Of a stretch of 64,000 nucleotides of DNA, positions 9,331-17,385 are shown piece by piece. The translations under genes and the position numbers were made by a program. The first letter of the stretch is position 1, and each line of letters opens with the position of its first letter. The stretch is from Xanthobacter autotrophicus Py2 (lineage in GTDB: Bacteria; Pseudomonadota; Alphaproteobacteria; Rhizobiales; Xanthobacteraceae): assembly GCA_000017645.1 (NCBI GenBank), contig CP000782.1, forward strand, positions 186,001 to 250,000. Reading direction: 5' to 3'. The notes under the pieces were generated by a model. It did no database searches, was not told the DNA's origin, and saw only the letters and a list, made by a program, of their open reading frames with translations.

Positions 9331-9533
9331 AGCGTTTTCGAGCAAAGTGGATACCGGTTCGCGTAAAGAAAACGCGTAAACTCAACAAGCTAGAGCATTT
9401 CCCCGATTCAGTGAAACGGGGAAATGCTCTAGAGCGTTTTCGAGCGAAGTGGATACCGGTTCGGGTAAAGAAAACGCGTAAACTCAATAACCTAGAGCCT
9501 TTCCCCGATTCAGTGAAACGGGGAAAGGCTCTA
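9328..9533. repeat. Tandem pair of ~102-bp rhizobial-type intergenic repeats
   Basis: Two copies (9328-9429 and 9430-9533) lie head to tail. Each begins TAGAGCGTTTTCGAGC, has an internal GTTTTC/GAAAAC inverted repeat, and ends in a long hairpin. The hairpin of copy 1 is 9390-9405 with 9417-9432 (16 bp, perfect). That of copy 2 is 9491-9507 with 9519-9535 (17 bp, perfect). At one pair the stems differ (A-T in copy 1, C-G in copy 2) and still pair. Similar repeats are widespread between genes in Rhizobiales. Here the doublet supplies the stop codons of both convergent neighbours and could end transcription in both directions. Confidence 0.85.
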
Positions 9534-10037
9534 GGACCGCTCTCGCGACAAGCGGTTCTCATCGTCGATCAGAACGAGACGAGATGGGGCACTGTCGCCC
9601 CATCTCCAGAGCACGAGGTTCAAATCCTCAGCAGTCGCGCCGGCCGCAAAGCTCCTGACGAGCAGGCCGTTATGGCCAGCGGCAATGAGCCGCCGGGCAA
9701 AGGTCTGCGTTCGCGCTTCCCCGCTCGCCTTCATCTGGTCGCGCCATGTGCTGTCGGCGAGTGCCGCAGCGTCCATGCCCTTTGCCTCGAGCGCCTCATC
9801 ATCCCGGCAATCGAATATGCCATCGATCTCCGCGTCGTAGGAGACGAGCGTGGTCGGCTGGAGGTTGCCGACCTGATTGGCTTCGCGCAGCGCCGTCATC
9901 ACCGATAATGACGCATAGAGCGCGGCCAGGCCCTTCGGGTTGAACCGTCCACCATAGAGTTCGGCTCCTCGCCCGGACAATGGCTCGCGCGCGTAGACTG
10001 GATTCAGCGCTCGATAGAGCTTTCCCCGATACTGCAC
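9531..10037 (-). CDS. RES-domain toxin
   Basis: The 168-residue product carries the RES fold: YRGKLYRALNPVYAREPLSG, RGAELYGGRFNPKG (Arg- and Tyr-bearing core), LYASLSVMTALREA and a late NLVLWRWGD. RES toxins such as ParT and MbcT modify or degrade cellular substrates, for example by NAD+ phosphorolysis or ADP-ribosylation. The gene follows its antitoxin by 4 bases. The start is a GTG at 10037, because no ATG lies near the beginning of the domain. The stop codon is inside the hairpin of the second intergenic repeat. Confidence 0.85.
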   Translation of the reverse strand: MQYRGKLYRALNPVYAREPLSGRGAELYGGRFNPKGLAALYASLSVMTALREANQVGNLQPTTLVSYDAEIDGIFDCRDDEALEAKGMDAAALADSTWRDQMKASGEARTQTFARRLIAAGHNGLLVRSFAAGATAEDLNLVLWRWGDSAPSRLVLIDDENRLSRERS

Positions 10038-10041
10038 GTCG

Positions 10042-10392
10042 TCAGGCGTGCACGCCGACGTCGACCGCGTCGACATAGTCGAGCACGTCATCCACTCGGC
10101 CGTTGCGCACGAGCTGCATGGCTGTCTGGCCGGAGAAGCCGGGCAGGGGCTCCGACCGGTACCAGGCATAGGCCATCAATGTCGAACCGAAGCGCGGCTC
10201 GACCTTGTTGATCACTTCGACCATCTCGCGCAGCCGGCGTTGGGTCTTGTCCGACCGGACGCGATCCTTGCGCTGGACGGCATCCTTGCCCAGCCCCGCC
10301 GTGCGGGCGACTTCCTCGCTGGTGGTTCGGAACGCAACCGCGATCTTCCGGGGGGCGAGGAAGCCGTTATCCGCATATTGCGCCAACCCCAT
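10042..10392 (-). CDS. Xre/MbcA/ParS-type antitoxin
   Basis: This 116-residue protein has an N-terminal helical DNA-binding part (MGLAQYADNGFLAPRKIAVA, then TTSEEVARTAGLGKDAV) and a C-terminal DUF2384-like toxin-binding part (RFGSTLMAYAWYRSEPLPGF, GQTAMQLVRNGRVDDVLDYV). Partners of RES toxins have this layout, and the complex normally represses its own promoter. The divergent region up to 10734 contains the likely promoter. It is the first of two RES/Xre modules in the window, and its sequence is only distantly like the second (43104). Confidence 0.85.
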   Translation of the reverse strand: MGLAQYADNGFLAPRKIAVAFRTTSEEVARTAGLGKDAVQRKDRVRSDKTQRRLREMVEVINKVEPRFGSTLMAYAWYRSEPLPGFSGQTAMQLVRNGRVDDVLDYVDAVDVGVHA

Positions 10393-10570
10393 GCGAGCCT
10401 CCTATTGTCCAACTGACGCTAATTCTGACGTAACATAGCGTCACTATGGCCGGCATTCAAGGCGCGATATGGGGAGGAAAGGAGGGGCATTCAGGAAAAA
10501 TCCGGTTCGCCGATCGGCCGAACCGGCGACGCTGACGCTCAACCGCGGCCTGCGCGATCCCCGGCCACGG

Positions 10571-10600
10571 CGTCCCGCGCAGGGCTTATAGCCCCGCTTG
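10571..10600 (+). promoter_or_regulatory. Structured leader element of the ParB-like gene (motif B, copy 1)
   Basis: In the 342-bp gap before the ParB-like gene, the segment reading CGTCCCGCGC, hairpin AGGGCT-TAT-AGCCC, then CGCTTG recurs before the gene at 15537 (15363-15393) with a different loop and one inserted base. Flanking bases here can close outer stems (CGGCC...GGCCG and GATCCC...GGGAT). This suggests a folded 5' leader RNA. The rest of 10393-10734 holds no gene. Confidence 0.45.
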
Positions 10601-10734
10601 GCCGGCCGGGCAGGGATGCTCGGCCGCAGTTGCACCGGCCCGCCCGCTCCGCGGGCCGGGGGAGGTCTTCGAGAGGAAGACAAAGGAAGGACCCGCGAAA
10701 GACGGCGTCCGAAATCCCCACAAGGAGCATCCCG

Positions 10735-12414
10735 ATGCATCTCATCAAGGTCGATCCGCGCGCGCTGCGGGAGAATCCTGACAAGACCCGCCTGACCAAG
10801 TCCACGGCGCAGGCCGATGCCCTGCTGCTGGCGACGATCAAGGCCGTCGGCATCGTCCAGCCGCCGGTCGTCGCGCCGCAAACTGACGGCGGCAATGGCT
10901 TCATCATTGATCGTGGCCACCGTCGCGTGCGCCAGGCCATCGCGGCCGAGCTCGAGGAGATCGAGGTCCTCGTCGACGAAGCCGCCAACGACAATGGCGC
11001 GATGCGCTCGATGGTCGAAAACATCGCCCGTGAGCCGCTGAACCCGGTCGACCAGTGGCGCGCCATCGAGCGCCTCGTCGCGCTCGGCTGGACCGAGGAG
11101 GCGATCGGCGTCGCGCTTGCCTTGCCGATCCGCCAGATCAAGAAGCTGCGGCTCCTCGCCAACGTGCTTCCCGCCATGCTCGACCACATGGCGAAGGGCG
11201 ACATGCCGAACGAGAAGCAGCTGCGCACGATCGCCGCCGCCTCGTTGGAGGAGCAGAAGGAGGTCTGGAAGAAGCACAAGCCGTCCAAGGCCGATCCGCA
11301 GGTCGCCTGGTACAACGTCGCGAACGGGCTGGAAAGGACCCGGATGTACGCGAAGGACGCCAGTTTCGACGACGAGCTCGCCAAGGCCTACGGCATCGCC
11401 TGGGTCGAGGACCTGTTCGCCTCGGCCGACGAGGACAGCCGCTACACCACGGATGTCGAGGCCTTCCTCGGGGCGCAGCAGGAATGGATGGCGAACCACC
11501 TGCCCAAGCGCGGCGTCATCGTCGAGGCCGACACCTGGGGCCGCGCGAAGTTGCCCCCCAAAGCCGAGCAGGTCTACGGCCGGCCCGGCAAGTCGGACCA
11601 CGCGGCCATGTATCTCGATCGCGAGGGCAAGGTACAGACGGTCCACTACCGTATGCCCGAGCCGAAGAAGGCAAAGGGCAAGGACGAGCCGACCAACGGC
11701 GCCGCTGGCGACGACGGCATCGTGGCCTCGAAGCCGCGCCCGGACGTGACCCGTAGGGGCATCGAAATGGTTGGCGACTTCCGGACCGATGCGCTGCACG
11801 AGGCGCTCGCCCGCGCGCCGATCGAGGATGACACGCTGCTGGCGCTGCTCGTCCTCGCCTTCGCCGGCCGCAATATCTCTATCGCCTCCGGCGCCTCGGG
11901 CGACGTCTATGGCTACGCCCGGATGGACCGCCATGCCGCACGACTGGTCGGAAATGAGGGCAAGCTCGACTTCGACCGCGAGACGCTGCAGCAGGCGGCC
12001 CGCGGCGTCCTCATCGATGTGCTGTCGTGCCGGGAGAACCGTACCGACTCCGGCATCGTCGCGCGCATCGCCGGCGATGCCATCGGCGCCGACGGCTTCC
12101 TTCCGAACATGGGCACGGAGGAATTCCTCTCGTGCCTGTCCCGCGCCGCGCTCGAAGTCTCGTGCAAGGACACCCCGGTCCTGCCGCGCCAGAAGGTGAA
12201 GGACACCCGCGCCGCTCTCGTCGAGCACTTCAAGGACGAGCGGTTCGTTCATCCGTCGGTGCAGTTCGCGCCCGACGCGACGAAGCTCGCGAGCTGGCTG
12301 GTGAAGCACGAGGCGAGCGAGGACGACGATCTCGACGAGGGGTCGGCCGAGCCGGACGCCATTGAGCCGGCCGAGGTGCCCGACGACGAGGCCTACAGCG
12401 TCGCGGCCGAATAG
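10735..12414 (+). CDS. ParB/RepB/Spo0J-type nuclease-fold protein
   Basis: The 559-residue product starts MHLIKVDPRALRENPDKTRL and contains the ParB core: VGIVQPPVVAPQTDG, IIDRGHRRVRQAI and MRSMVENIAREPLNPVDQWR. A helix-turn-helix region follows near residue 125 (WTEEAIGVALALP). The long C-terminal half, ending in an acidic tail, has no domain that I recognise. Large ParB-like proteins of this kind are standard in rhizobial elements and are not simple partition proteins, since no ParA lies beside it. The ATG has AAGGAG 8 bases upstream. A terminator follows at 12448. Confidence 0.8.
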   Translation: MHLIKVDPRALRENPDKTRLTKSTAQADALLLATIKAVGIVQPPVVAPQTDGGNGFIIDRGHRRVRQAIAAELEEIEVLVDEAANDNGAMRSMVENIAREPLNPVDQWRAIERLVALGWTEEAIGVALALPIRQIKKLRLLANVLPAMLDHMAKGDMPNEKQLRTIAAASLEEQKEVWKKHKPSKADPQVAWYNVANGLERTRMYAKDASFDDELAKAYGIAWVEDLFASADEDSRYTTDVEAFLGAQQEWMANHLPKRGVIVEADTWGRAKLPPKAEQVYGRPGKSDHAAMYLDREGKVQTVHYRMPEPKKAKGKDEPTNGAAGDDGIVASKPRPDVTRRGIEMVGDFRTDALHEALARAPIEDDTLLALLVLAFAGRNISIASGASGDVYGYARMDRHAARLVGNEGKLDFDRETLQQAARGVLIDVLSCRENRTDSGIVARIAGDAIGADGFLPNMGTEEFLSCLSRAALEVSCKDTPVLPRQKVKDTRAALVEHFKDERFVHPSVQFAPDATKLASWLVKHEASEDDDLDEGSAEPDAIEPAEVPDDEAYSVAAE

Positions 12415-12447
12415 CCGGCGCACATCATCGCAACGCGAATTCCATCC

Positions 12448-12480
12448 CGCCGCCGGCTCTGCCGGCGGCGCTTTCGTTTC
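12448..12480 (+). terminator. Intrinsic terminator after the ParB-like gene
   Basis: A perfect 10-bp stem (CGCCGCCGGC / GCCGGCGGCG) with loop TCT is followed by CTTTCGTTTC. It is placed 33 bp after the stop codon and before the start at 12508. Confidence 0.65.
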
Positions 12481-12507
12481 CACGCATGCGCAATCACGGA
12501 GGACACC

Positions 12508-12984
12508 ATGTCCGCGCACACAATCTATGACAATGCGCCGATCGGCGCCCTCGTCGCCTGGTCCGACGGAACGCCGCGGCCGCCCGAGCGCTTCACCAGG
12601 AAGCTGTCCGCCTGGCAGACCAACAACAGCAGGGGCCGCCTGATCCAGAAGCAGGGGGAGCGCGGGATCGGGAACGTCAGCCTGTCCGCCAGTTTCACCT
12701 TGCACGAGGCGGACTATTGCGCTGGCGGCGTCATTGCCATCCGCGTCCACCGGACGTTCTCGCTCGACTCGAAGCTGGACTTCACGGTTCTCGAGCGTCC
12801 GGCGATCGGTTCGGTGCGGATCTTCGAACGGGCCGGCGCGGGCGCCGAGCTCATCCATCTCGCTGCGCATCGGCAGGCTGCCGAAGAGTGGCTCTCCCGC
12901 CATGGCTATCCGCGCGCCGTGCTCGAGGAGGTGACGGCCGATGAGGTCGGCGCCGATATCGTCGAGGGGAGGGCGGTGGCATGA
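12508..12984 (+). CDS. Hypothetical protein, 158 residues
   Basis: The product starts MSAHTIYDNAPIGALVAWSD and continues with FTRKLSAWQTNNSRGRLIQK and LSASFTLHEADYCAGGVIAI. Alternating hydrophobic strands suggest a beta-rich fold. No family is recognised beyond its recurrence, from memory, in rhizobial element backbones. An AGGAGG-like sequence (cacggaggacacc) precedes the ATG. It overlaps the next gene by 4 bases (ATGA), so the two are translationally coupled. Confidence 0.7.
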   Translation: MSAHTIYDNAPIGALVAWSDGTPRPPERFTRKLSAWQTNNSRGRLIQKQGERGIGNVSLSASFTLHEADYCAGGVIAIRVHRTFSLDSKLDFTVLERPAIGSVRIFERAGAGAELIHLAAHRQAAEEWLSRHGYPRAVLEEVTADEVGADIVEGRAVA

Positions 12985-13859
12985 CCATGCTTGCATCTTC
13001 GAACGAAGCTGCGGACGCCACCACCGGATTTCCGGAGGTGGCGTTCGGCCGCAGCACTGAGGGTTTTGCCGTCGCCCGCGTCGCCGACACCGCGTTCGCC
13101 ATGCTGCCCGCCCGCGACGGGCATCACTATCTGGCAAGCGGCTGGCGCATCGGCCGTCCCATGGCGCAATGGACGCGGGCGGATTTCCACAGTCATTCCG
13201 GCGAGCTTGCCGACGAAGGCGCTTTCCGGGTCAAGGTCGTGGAGAACGCCGAGCATCAGCGCGAGAAGCGCGCGCTCGGCCGCCGCGAGATCCGCTCGAT
13301 GGCCAGCACGCCTTGGGGGCCGTCGCAGGGCGCGACCCTCTACGCGGAGGATGTCGTGTTCCATTCCACGGCTGGCCATGGAGGCATCCACCTCTCGGCG
13401 GCGCGCAACCGCATGGTCCATCCCATGCTTCGCGCCGAGGGCGGCTGGTACGAGGAAGATGAAGCCTGGGCGATCGTCGCCATCACTTTCCCCCACCTTT
13501 TCACGGGCTTCGAGCGGCGCTGCGCCGAGCGGACGATCAAGGACAGCTGGCCGGAGGCATGGGAGAAGATCTTCGGGACCGTTCTCCCCCCTGGAGAATC
13601 CCGCGAGAAGGATCGCCGGGCCTTCGAGCAGCAGCACGCCGGCGACTGGATCGTGATCTCGGCGATCACCTCCGACCACGAGAAGGGCTTCGTCGAGGTC
13701 GTCGCCACGCTCGGCGGCCGGCGTGGCCCCGGCACGGAGGAGCGCCGGTTCCTCGTTCCGGCGGATGAATACCGCGTCGGTCGCTTCGGCTTCGTCATCG
13801 ATGAGGATCGCCACCCGATCTATTCCGGCCCGTCCAACTTCGTTGGCTGGAACGGATAG
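12981..13859 (+). CDS. DUF7007-like protein
   Basis: This 292-residue protein starts MTMLASSNEAADATTGFPEV. It has FHSTAGHGGIHLSAARNRMV, WYEEDEAWAIVAITFPHLF and a Trp-rich WPEAWEKIFG, then a C-terminal beta-rich part ending IYSGPSNFVGWNG. The His-rich STAGHGGIHLS block is the strongest feature and resembles the DUF7007 family seen on alphaproteobacterial plasmids. The function is unknown. It is coupled to the upstream gene by an ATGA overlap and heads a run of small genes up to 14967. Confidence 0.65.
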   Translation: MTMLASSNEAADATTGFPEVAFGRSTEGFAVARVADTAFAMLPARDGHHYLASGWRIGRPMAQWTRADFHSHSGELADEGAFRVKVVENAEHQREKRALGRREIRSMASTPWGPSQGATLYAEDVVFHSTAGHGGIHLSAARNRMVHPMLRAEGGWYEEDEAWAIVAITFPHLFTGFERRCAERTIKDSWPEAWEKIFGTVLPPGESREKDRRAFEQQHAGDWIVISAITSDHEKGFVEVVATLGGRRGPGTEERRFLVPADEYRVGRFGFVIDEDRHPIYSGPSNFVGWNG

Positions 13860-13868
13860 GAGGCGGCG

Positions 13869-14060
13869 ATGCCCTGGAAGATCATCGCCTCCGCCTTCGG
13901 ATGGAAGGCCGCCCACGACGACGATGAGGATCTCCTCGTCGTCTGGCACCCCAAGCTGCGCCGGCACTACGCCGGCGCCGACGCCTGGAAGCAGGCCGTC
14001 CTCCTCTCGATCCGGGCGCCGTCGGCACACCCGGTGCTCCGCGGGGAGGGCCAGCCATGA
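13869..14060 (+). CDS. Hypothetical protein, 63 residues
   Basis: The small product starts MPWKIIASAFGWKAAHDDDE and ends with AVLLSIRAPSAHPVLRGEGQ. It begins 9 bases after the DUF7007-like gene, with GGAGG directly upstream, and overlaps the next start by 4 bases. This packing supports translation. No family is recognised. Confidence 0.55.
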   Translation: MPWKIIASAFGWKAAHDDDEDLLVVWHPKLRRHYAGADAWKQAVLLSIRAPSAHPVLRGEGQP

Positions 14061-14332
14061 CGACGTACCTGGTGGCCGTTCATCTGCTGGTCGAGACGGG
14101 GCCGGAGCCGCGCGCCGCCATCGACGCGGCTCTCCATGACATCCTCAGCGATGCCATGCGGCAGAATGCCGGCGGGCACTCCCCGCTGGTCGACTGGGCG
14201 GTCGCCGGCGAGGATCTCGCTTCCTCGATCATTCCGGTCACGTTGTCCGCCTCCTATGCACCGGACACCAGCCCGTTTCCGACATGGCCGGCGGCATGTT
14301 CGCGGCGGCGTGGCCGAGGGAGTTCGTCATGA
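14057..14332 (+). CDS. Hypothetical protein, 91 residues
   Basis: The product starts MTTYLVAVHLLVETGPEPRA and has IDAALHDILSDAMRQ and LVDWAVAGEDLASSIIPVTL. Alternating strands and helices suggest a small ferredoxin-like fold. It overlaps the previous gene (ATGA) and the next (ATGA at 14329-14332). No family is recognised. The last 15 residues are Ser/Arg-rich and look unstructured. Confidence 0.55.
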   Translation: MTTYLVAVHLLVETGPEPRAAIDAALHDILSDAMRQNAGGHSPLVDWAVAGEDLASSIIPVTLSASYAPDTSPFPTWPAACSRRRGRGSSS

Positions 14333-14574
14333 CACCCCCGGGCGGACCGGCGCGGGCCGCGAGGATACGAGCCGCCGCCGCCCGCAGACATCTTGCCCGG
14401 ATCGAGCGACAGATCGAGCACCGTGCCGAACGGAGGACCATCACCGCAAAGGCGAAAGCCCGAGCATCGAGGCGGCATCGGGCCGGGTGGACGCCGGCGG
14501 ATGAGCGGCTCTTCCGCGAGCATGTCGACCACCTCACCTTCGAGCGCCGCGGCGAGATCGAGGCGCTCTCGTGA
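14329..14574 (+). CDS. Hypothetical basic protein, 81 residues
   Basis: The start at 14329 is used because GAGGGAG lies about 8 bases upstream and the codon overlaps the previous stop. The product (MTPPGGPARAARIRAAAARR, then ERRTITAKAKARASRRHRAG) is strongly basic and helical, ending ADERLFREHVDHLTFERRGE. It could bind nucleic acid, but no family is recognised. A longer in-frame start at 14284 is possible. Confidence 0.5.
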   Translation: MTPPGGPARAARIRAAAARRHLARIERQIEHRAERRTITAKAKARASRRHRAGWTPADERLFREHVDHLTFERRGEIEALS

Positions 14575-14664
14575 AAACCCGCCGGCAGGGCCGTCCGGTT
14601 GCAGCATTGAGCGTGCAAGCGGATCGAGCTTGAGCTAACCTTCAGCAGCCTCAGGAACTCCATC

Positions 14665-14967
14665 ATGGATGAGACGACGCGCGCCGCGTTCGAGCGGCTC
14701 CTGACCATCGCCCGCAGCGACACCGGGCAGTCGCGCCGTGTCGCCGACTTCATCCTCGCCTGGTGGAACGCCATGGATCTCGGCGGCTTCGACATCGCGG
14801 ACCTCTTCGCCGTCGACGAGGCCATCGCCCGTGACATGGCGACGGTCTTCGCCTATGTCGCCAGCCGACCTGTGGCGGAGTACCCCGAGGCCTATCGGAC
14901 CGAGATCGAGGACGTCATCCAGCAGTGGCGACCGGACGTGTGGGCGAAGGCAACCGAAGCGGTGTGA
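14665..14967 (+). CDS. DUF7673-like helical protein
   Basis: This 100-residue acidic protein (MDETTRAAFERLLTIARSDT, SRRVADFILAWWNAMDLGGF, DIADLFAVDEAIARDMATVF, EYPEAYRTEIEDVIQQWRPD) is all-helical. The LAWWNA...GGFD.ADL pattern recalls a small DUF family found beside plasmid maintenance genes (DUF7673). The assignment is from memory. It is the last gene of the small-gene run. The 569 bp that follow (14968-15536) have no gene that I can support. Confidence 0.6.
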   Translation: MDETTRAAFERLLTIARSDTGQSRRVADFILAWWNAMDLGGFDIADLFAVDEAIARDMATVFAYVASRPVAEYPEAYRTEIEDVIQQWRPDVWAKATEAV

Positions 14968-15362
14968 CGCCCGACTCCGGGCTGTCTCCAACGGTCCGTC
15001 GGCTTGCAGCGGATCCTCGCCTGTCTCGCATTCGCCCTTTGTCGACCGTCTCGACGATCACCGTGTAGCACTCCCCAAGATTGCTGCCGTGAACCGCCGC
15101 GGTTTTCGGGGATGTGGAGCGCTGCGCGCAGGCACGCCGGTCGATCTCTTTACCTGCACTTTGTCGTGGCCGAACGGGAGAGGCGGACCGTGGCGGCGGG
15201 TCATGGCGGCCTTCCGGTGCCGGTTTCGATGTCTGCGAACAGGTCCCTTGCCGGTCATCCCCTCGGGTTTTGCAGCGGTCGTAAACCGGCGGCCGGCCGC
15301 TTCAAGGCCGCGTTCCGCGCCGCGTGGCGGCCGGACCCGTCAGGCTCGGCAAAGCGAACCCG

Positions 15363-15393
15363 CGTCCCGCGCGAGGGCTGAAAGCCCTGCTTG
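15363..15393 (+). promoter_or_regulatory. Structured leader element (motif B, copy 2)
   Basis: The sequence CGTCCCGCGCG, hairpin AGGGCT-GAA-AGCCCT, then GCTTG matches the element before the ParB-like gene (10571-10600). The arms are identical and the loops differ (GAA against TAT). Outer bases AGCGAA and TTCGCT can pair around it. It lies about 145 bp before the start at 15537. Confidence 0.45.
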
Positions 15394-15536
15394 TCCGCAG
15401 GCCCGCTTCGCTCGCCTCGCCGTCTCCGGACCCTGAAGCGCCCGCCTTTCGCCGGTTTCTCGCGACCGCACCCGAAGGGAAGACCGGCAAGGGCCGGTCC
15501 GATCCCGACGGTGAAACCGAAGGAAAGGAATTTCAC

Positions 15537-16124
15537 ATGACCAAGACCGCTCGCGCGCCCCGCCAGTCCGCCCGCGTCGTCCCGCTCCGCAAGGGCACCA
15601 CGCTCGAAATGGTCCGGCTGGCTTGCCCCGACGCCCATCAGACTATCCTCATTTCCGAAAGCTTCGGACTTCCGGTTCTCGACAGCGACGGCATCCGGAA
15701 GCTCCACCAGCGGCTGATCGTCGAGACGGCCGAGAGCCTGGGCGAGGGTCTCAGCGAACGGGCGATGCAGATTCATCTCCAGCGCATCGTCGGCGCCTAT
15801 GTCGGATCGGCCCACGGAGCCGGCCAGTTCTATTCCCGCGCGGTCACCGAAGCCCGCGACGCCACCGCCAAGCTCGCCAACGACATCCGTGACGAGGATC
15901 TCGATGGTCCGGTCGGGTTCTCGAGCTCTGCCCAGCGCAAGCGTGAATTCGCGGCCGACATGGGGCTTCAGGCCCATGCGCTCCGCATGGCGGCGGAGGG
16001 CGCCGTCGCGGCCTACGAGCAGGTCGTCGGCGAGCGCTGGAAGCCCTTCGAGCGGCCGGTCGAGAATGCCGGCCAGAGCGTCGACCGCAAGGCGGCCGAG
16101 CTCCAGATGGCGGCTCTCGGCTGA
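15537..16124 (+). CDS. Conserved element protein, unknown function, 195 residues
   Basis: The product starts MTKTARAPRQSARVVPLRKG and is mainly helical: RLIVETAESLGEGLSERAMQ, HLQRIVGAYVGSAHGAGQFY, then KLANDIRDEDLDGPVGFSSS. It has no signal peptide or membrane segment. It is a familiar resident of rhizobial integrative-element backbones, usually next to an ardC gene, but I know no function. The start is set by AAGGAAAGGAA 6 bases upstream. A terminator follows directly. Confidence 0.7.
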   Translation: MTKTARAPRQSARVVPLRKGTTLEMVRLACPDAHQTILISESFGLPVLDSDGIRKLHQRLIVETAESLGEGLSERAMQIHLQRIVGAYVGSAHGAGQFYSRAVTEARDATAKLANDIRDEDLDGPVGFSSSAQRKREFAADMGLQAHALRMAAEGAVAAYEQVVGERWKPFERPVENAGQSVDRKAAELQMAALG

Positions 16125-16131
16125 GCCGCCC

Positions 16132-16164
16132 GGGCGGAGCTGCGGCTCCGCCCTTCTCAATTTT
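16132..16164 (+). terminator. Intrinsic terminator
   Basis: A perfect 9-bp stem (GGGCGGAGC / GCTCCGCCC) with loop TGCG begins 8 bp after the stop at 16124 and is followed by TTCTCAATTTT. The next ~300 bp (16165-16472) form the GC-rich leader of ardC1 and hold no gene. Confidence 0.7.
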
Positions 16165-16472
16165 CGCCCGGAAACAGGCCGGTCCCTCGCGGGGCTGGCC
16201 TGTTCGCATGTTCCCTCGAAACCTTCCTCGATCGCCAAAGGAGGAAAGTGGGACCGGGAGGCGGTCCCGCCGAGCGTGCCCCGTCCCGGATGGAGGTCCT
16301 GCCGGGGCCGGCGGACAGCGCAACGGCTTTGCCGTCCTCCACGTCGTTGCGGCCCGTCGCGCCTCGCCCTGCGGGCGAGCACCTCCGGGTGCGCGGTGCC
16401 GCCTGTTCCCCGGCTTTCGGACCCCGTGACGGGCCGCGATCGGCGCGGCCTCCACGACGGAGGTTCAGCAAA

Positions 16473-17198
16473 ATGAGCAGGAAAGAAGAAAAGGAGCGTG
16501 GCGACATCTATGCGCGGATCACCGAGCGGATCGTCGCTGATCTTGAGAAGGGCGTGCGGCCGTGGGTCCGGCCATGGAGTGCGGCCCATGCGACCAGCCG
16601 TATCACCAGGCCGCTGCGCCACAACGGCGAGCCGTACACCGGCATGAATGTGCTGCTGCTGTGGTCGGAGGGCATGGCACGGGGTTTCGTCTCGTCGACC
16701 TGGATGACCTTCAAGCAGGCGGTGGAGCTGGGCGGCCATGTTCGCAAGGGTGAATCGGGCTCGATCGTCATCTACGCCAGCCGGTTCACGAAGACCGAAA
16801 CGGACGCGCACGGCGGAGAGGTGGAGCGAGACATCCCGTTCCTGAAGACCTACAGCGTCTTCAATGTCGAGCAGATCGAGGGCCTGCCGGACCACTTCCA
16901 TCGCCCTCCGGGGCCCGTCCTCGATCCGATCGAGCGGATCGAGCATGCCGATCGATTCTTCGCCAATACCGGCGCCGTGATCCGGCACGGCGGCACGGCG
17001 GCATTCTATTCGCCGTCGACCGACCACATCCAGATGCCGCCGTTCGAGACGTTTCGCGATGCGGCTTCCTACGTGGCCGTTCTGAGCCATGAATCGGTGC
17101 ACTGGACGGCGGATCCCCGCCGCGTCGGCCGCGATCTCAGCCGCTACGCGAAGGATCGCAGCGAGAGGGCGCGCGAAGAGCTGGTGGCGTTATCTTGA
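16473..17198 (+). pseudogene. ardC: ArdC antirestriction protein, N-terminal part (ardC1)
   Basis: The 241 codons match ArdC: N-terminal ssDNA-binding domain (DIYARITERIVADLEKGVRP, PYTGMNVLLLW) and the start of the zinc-peptidase domain (MPPFETFRDAASYVAVLSHE, SVHWT, giving HESVH), then RSERAREELVA. Homology stops exactly there and two foreign codons lead to TGA. The matching C-terminal part is found 6.8 kb away at 24010-24225, beyond the recombinase trio and a second ardC. Insertion of that DNA therefore split the gene. ArdC proteins protect transferred DNA from restriction in the recipient. Confidence 0.85.
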
Positions 17199-17253
17199 CA
17201 GTCTGCACCGATTGCCAGTGTGCTGCTGATGTCGATGCAACAGGACTGACGGA

Positions 17254-17316
17254 GGCGTTATCCAGGCCGGCCGCAGCGCTCCCACATAGCTGGCGGAGGC
17301 CGGCCTGGATAGCGCC
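17254..17316. repeat. 19-bp inverted repeat, candidate recombinase binding site
   Basis: The arms 17254-17272 (GGCGTTATCCAGGCCGGCC) and 17298-17316 pair at 18 of 19 positions across a 25-bp spacer. It lies between the element's left end and ritA. Its size suits a tyrosine-recombinase core or arm site, or an mRNA hairpin. The stretch 17204-17385 contains no gene. Confidence 0.55.
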
Positions 17317-17385
17317 GGGCAAGTTGAACTCCTTCGTTGATGCTGGGCTCCCCGGAAGGGGGTCGGGGGGAAGGTTGAACAACTT

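Noticed and set aside
10444..13137. Very long open frame on the minus strand (897 codons)
   Set aside because: It lies opposite the ParB-like gene and its followers. It has low-complexity Arg/Leu-rich sequence and no domain, and results from high GC at third positions.
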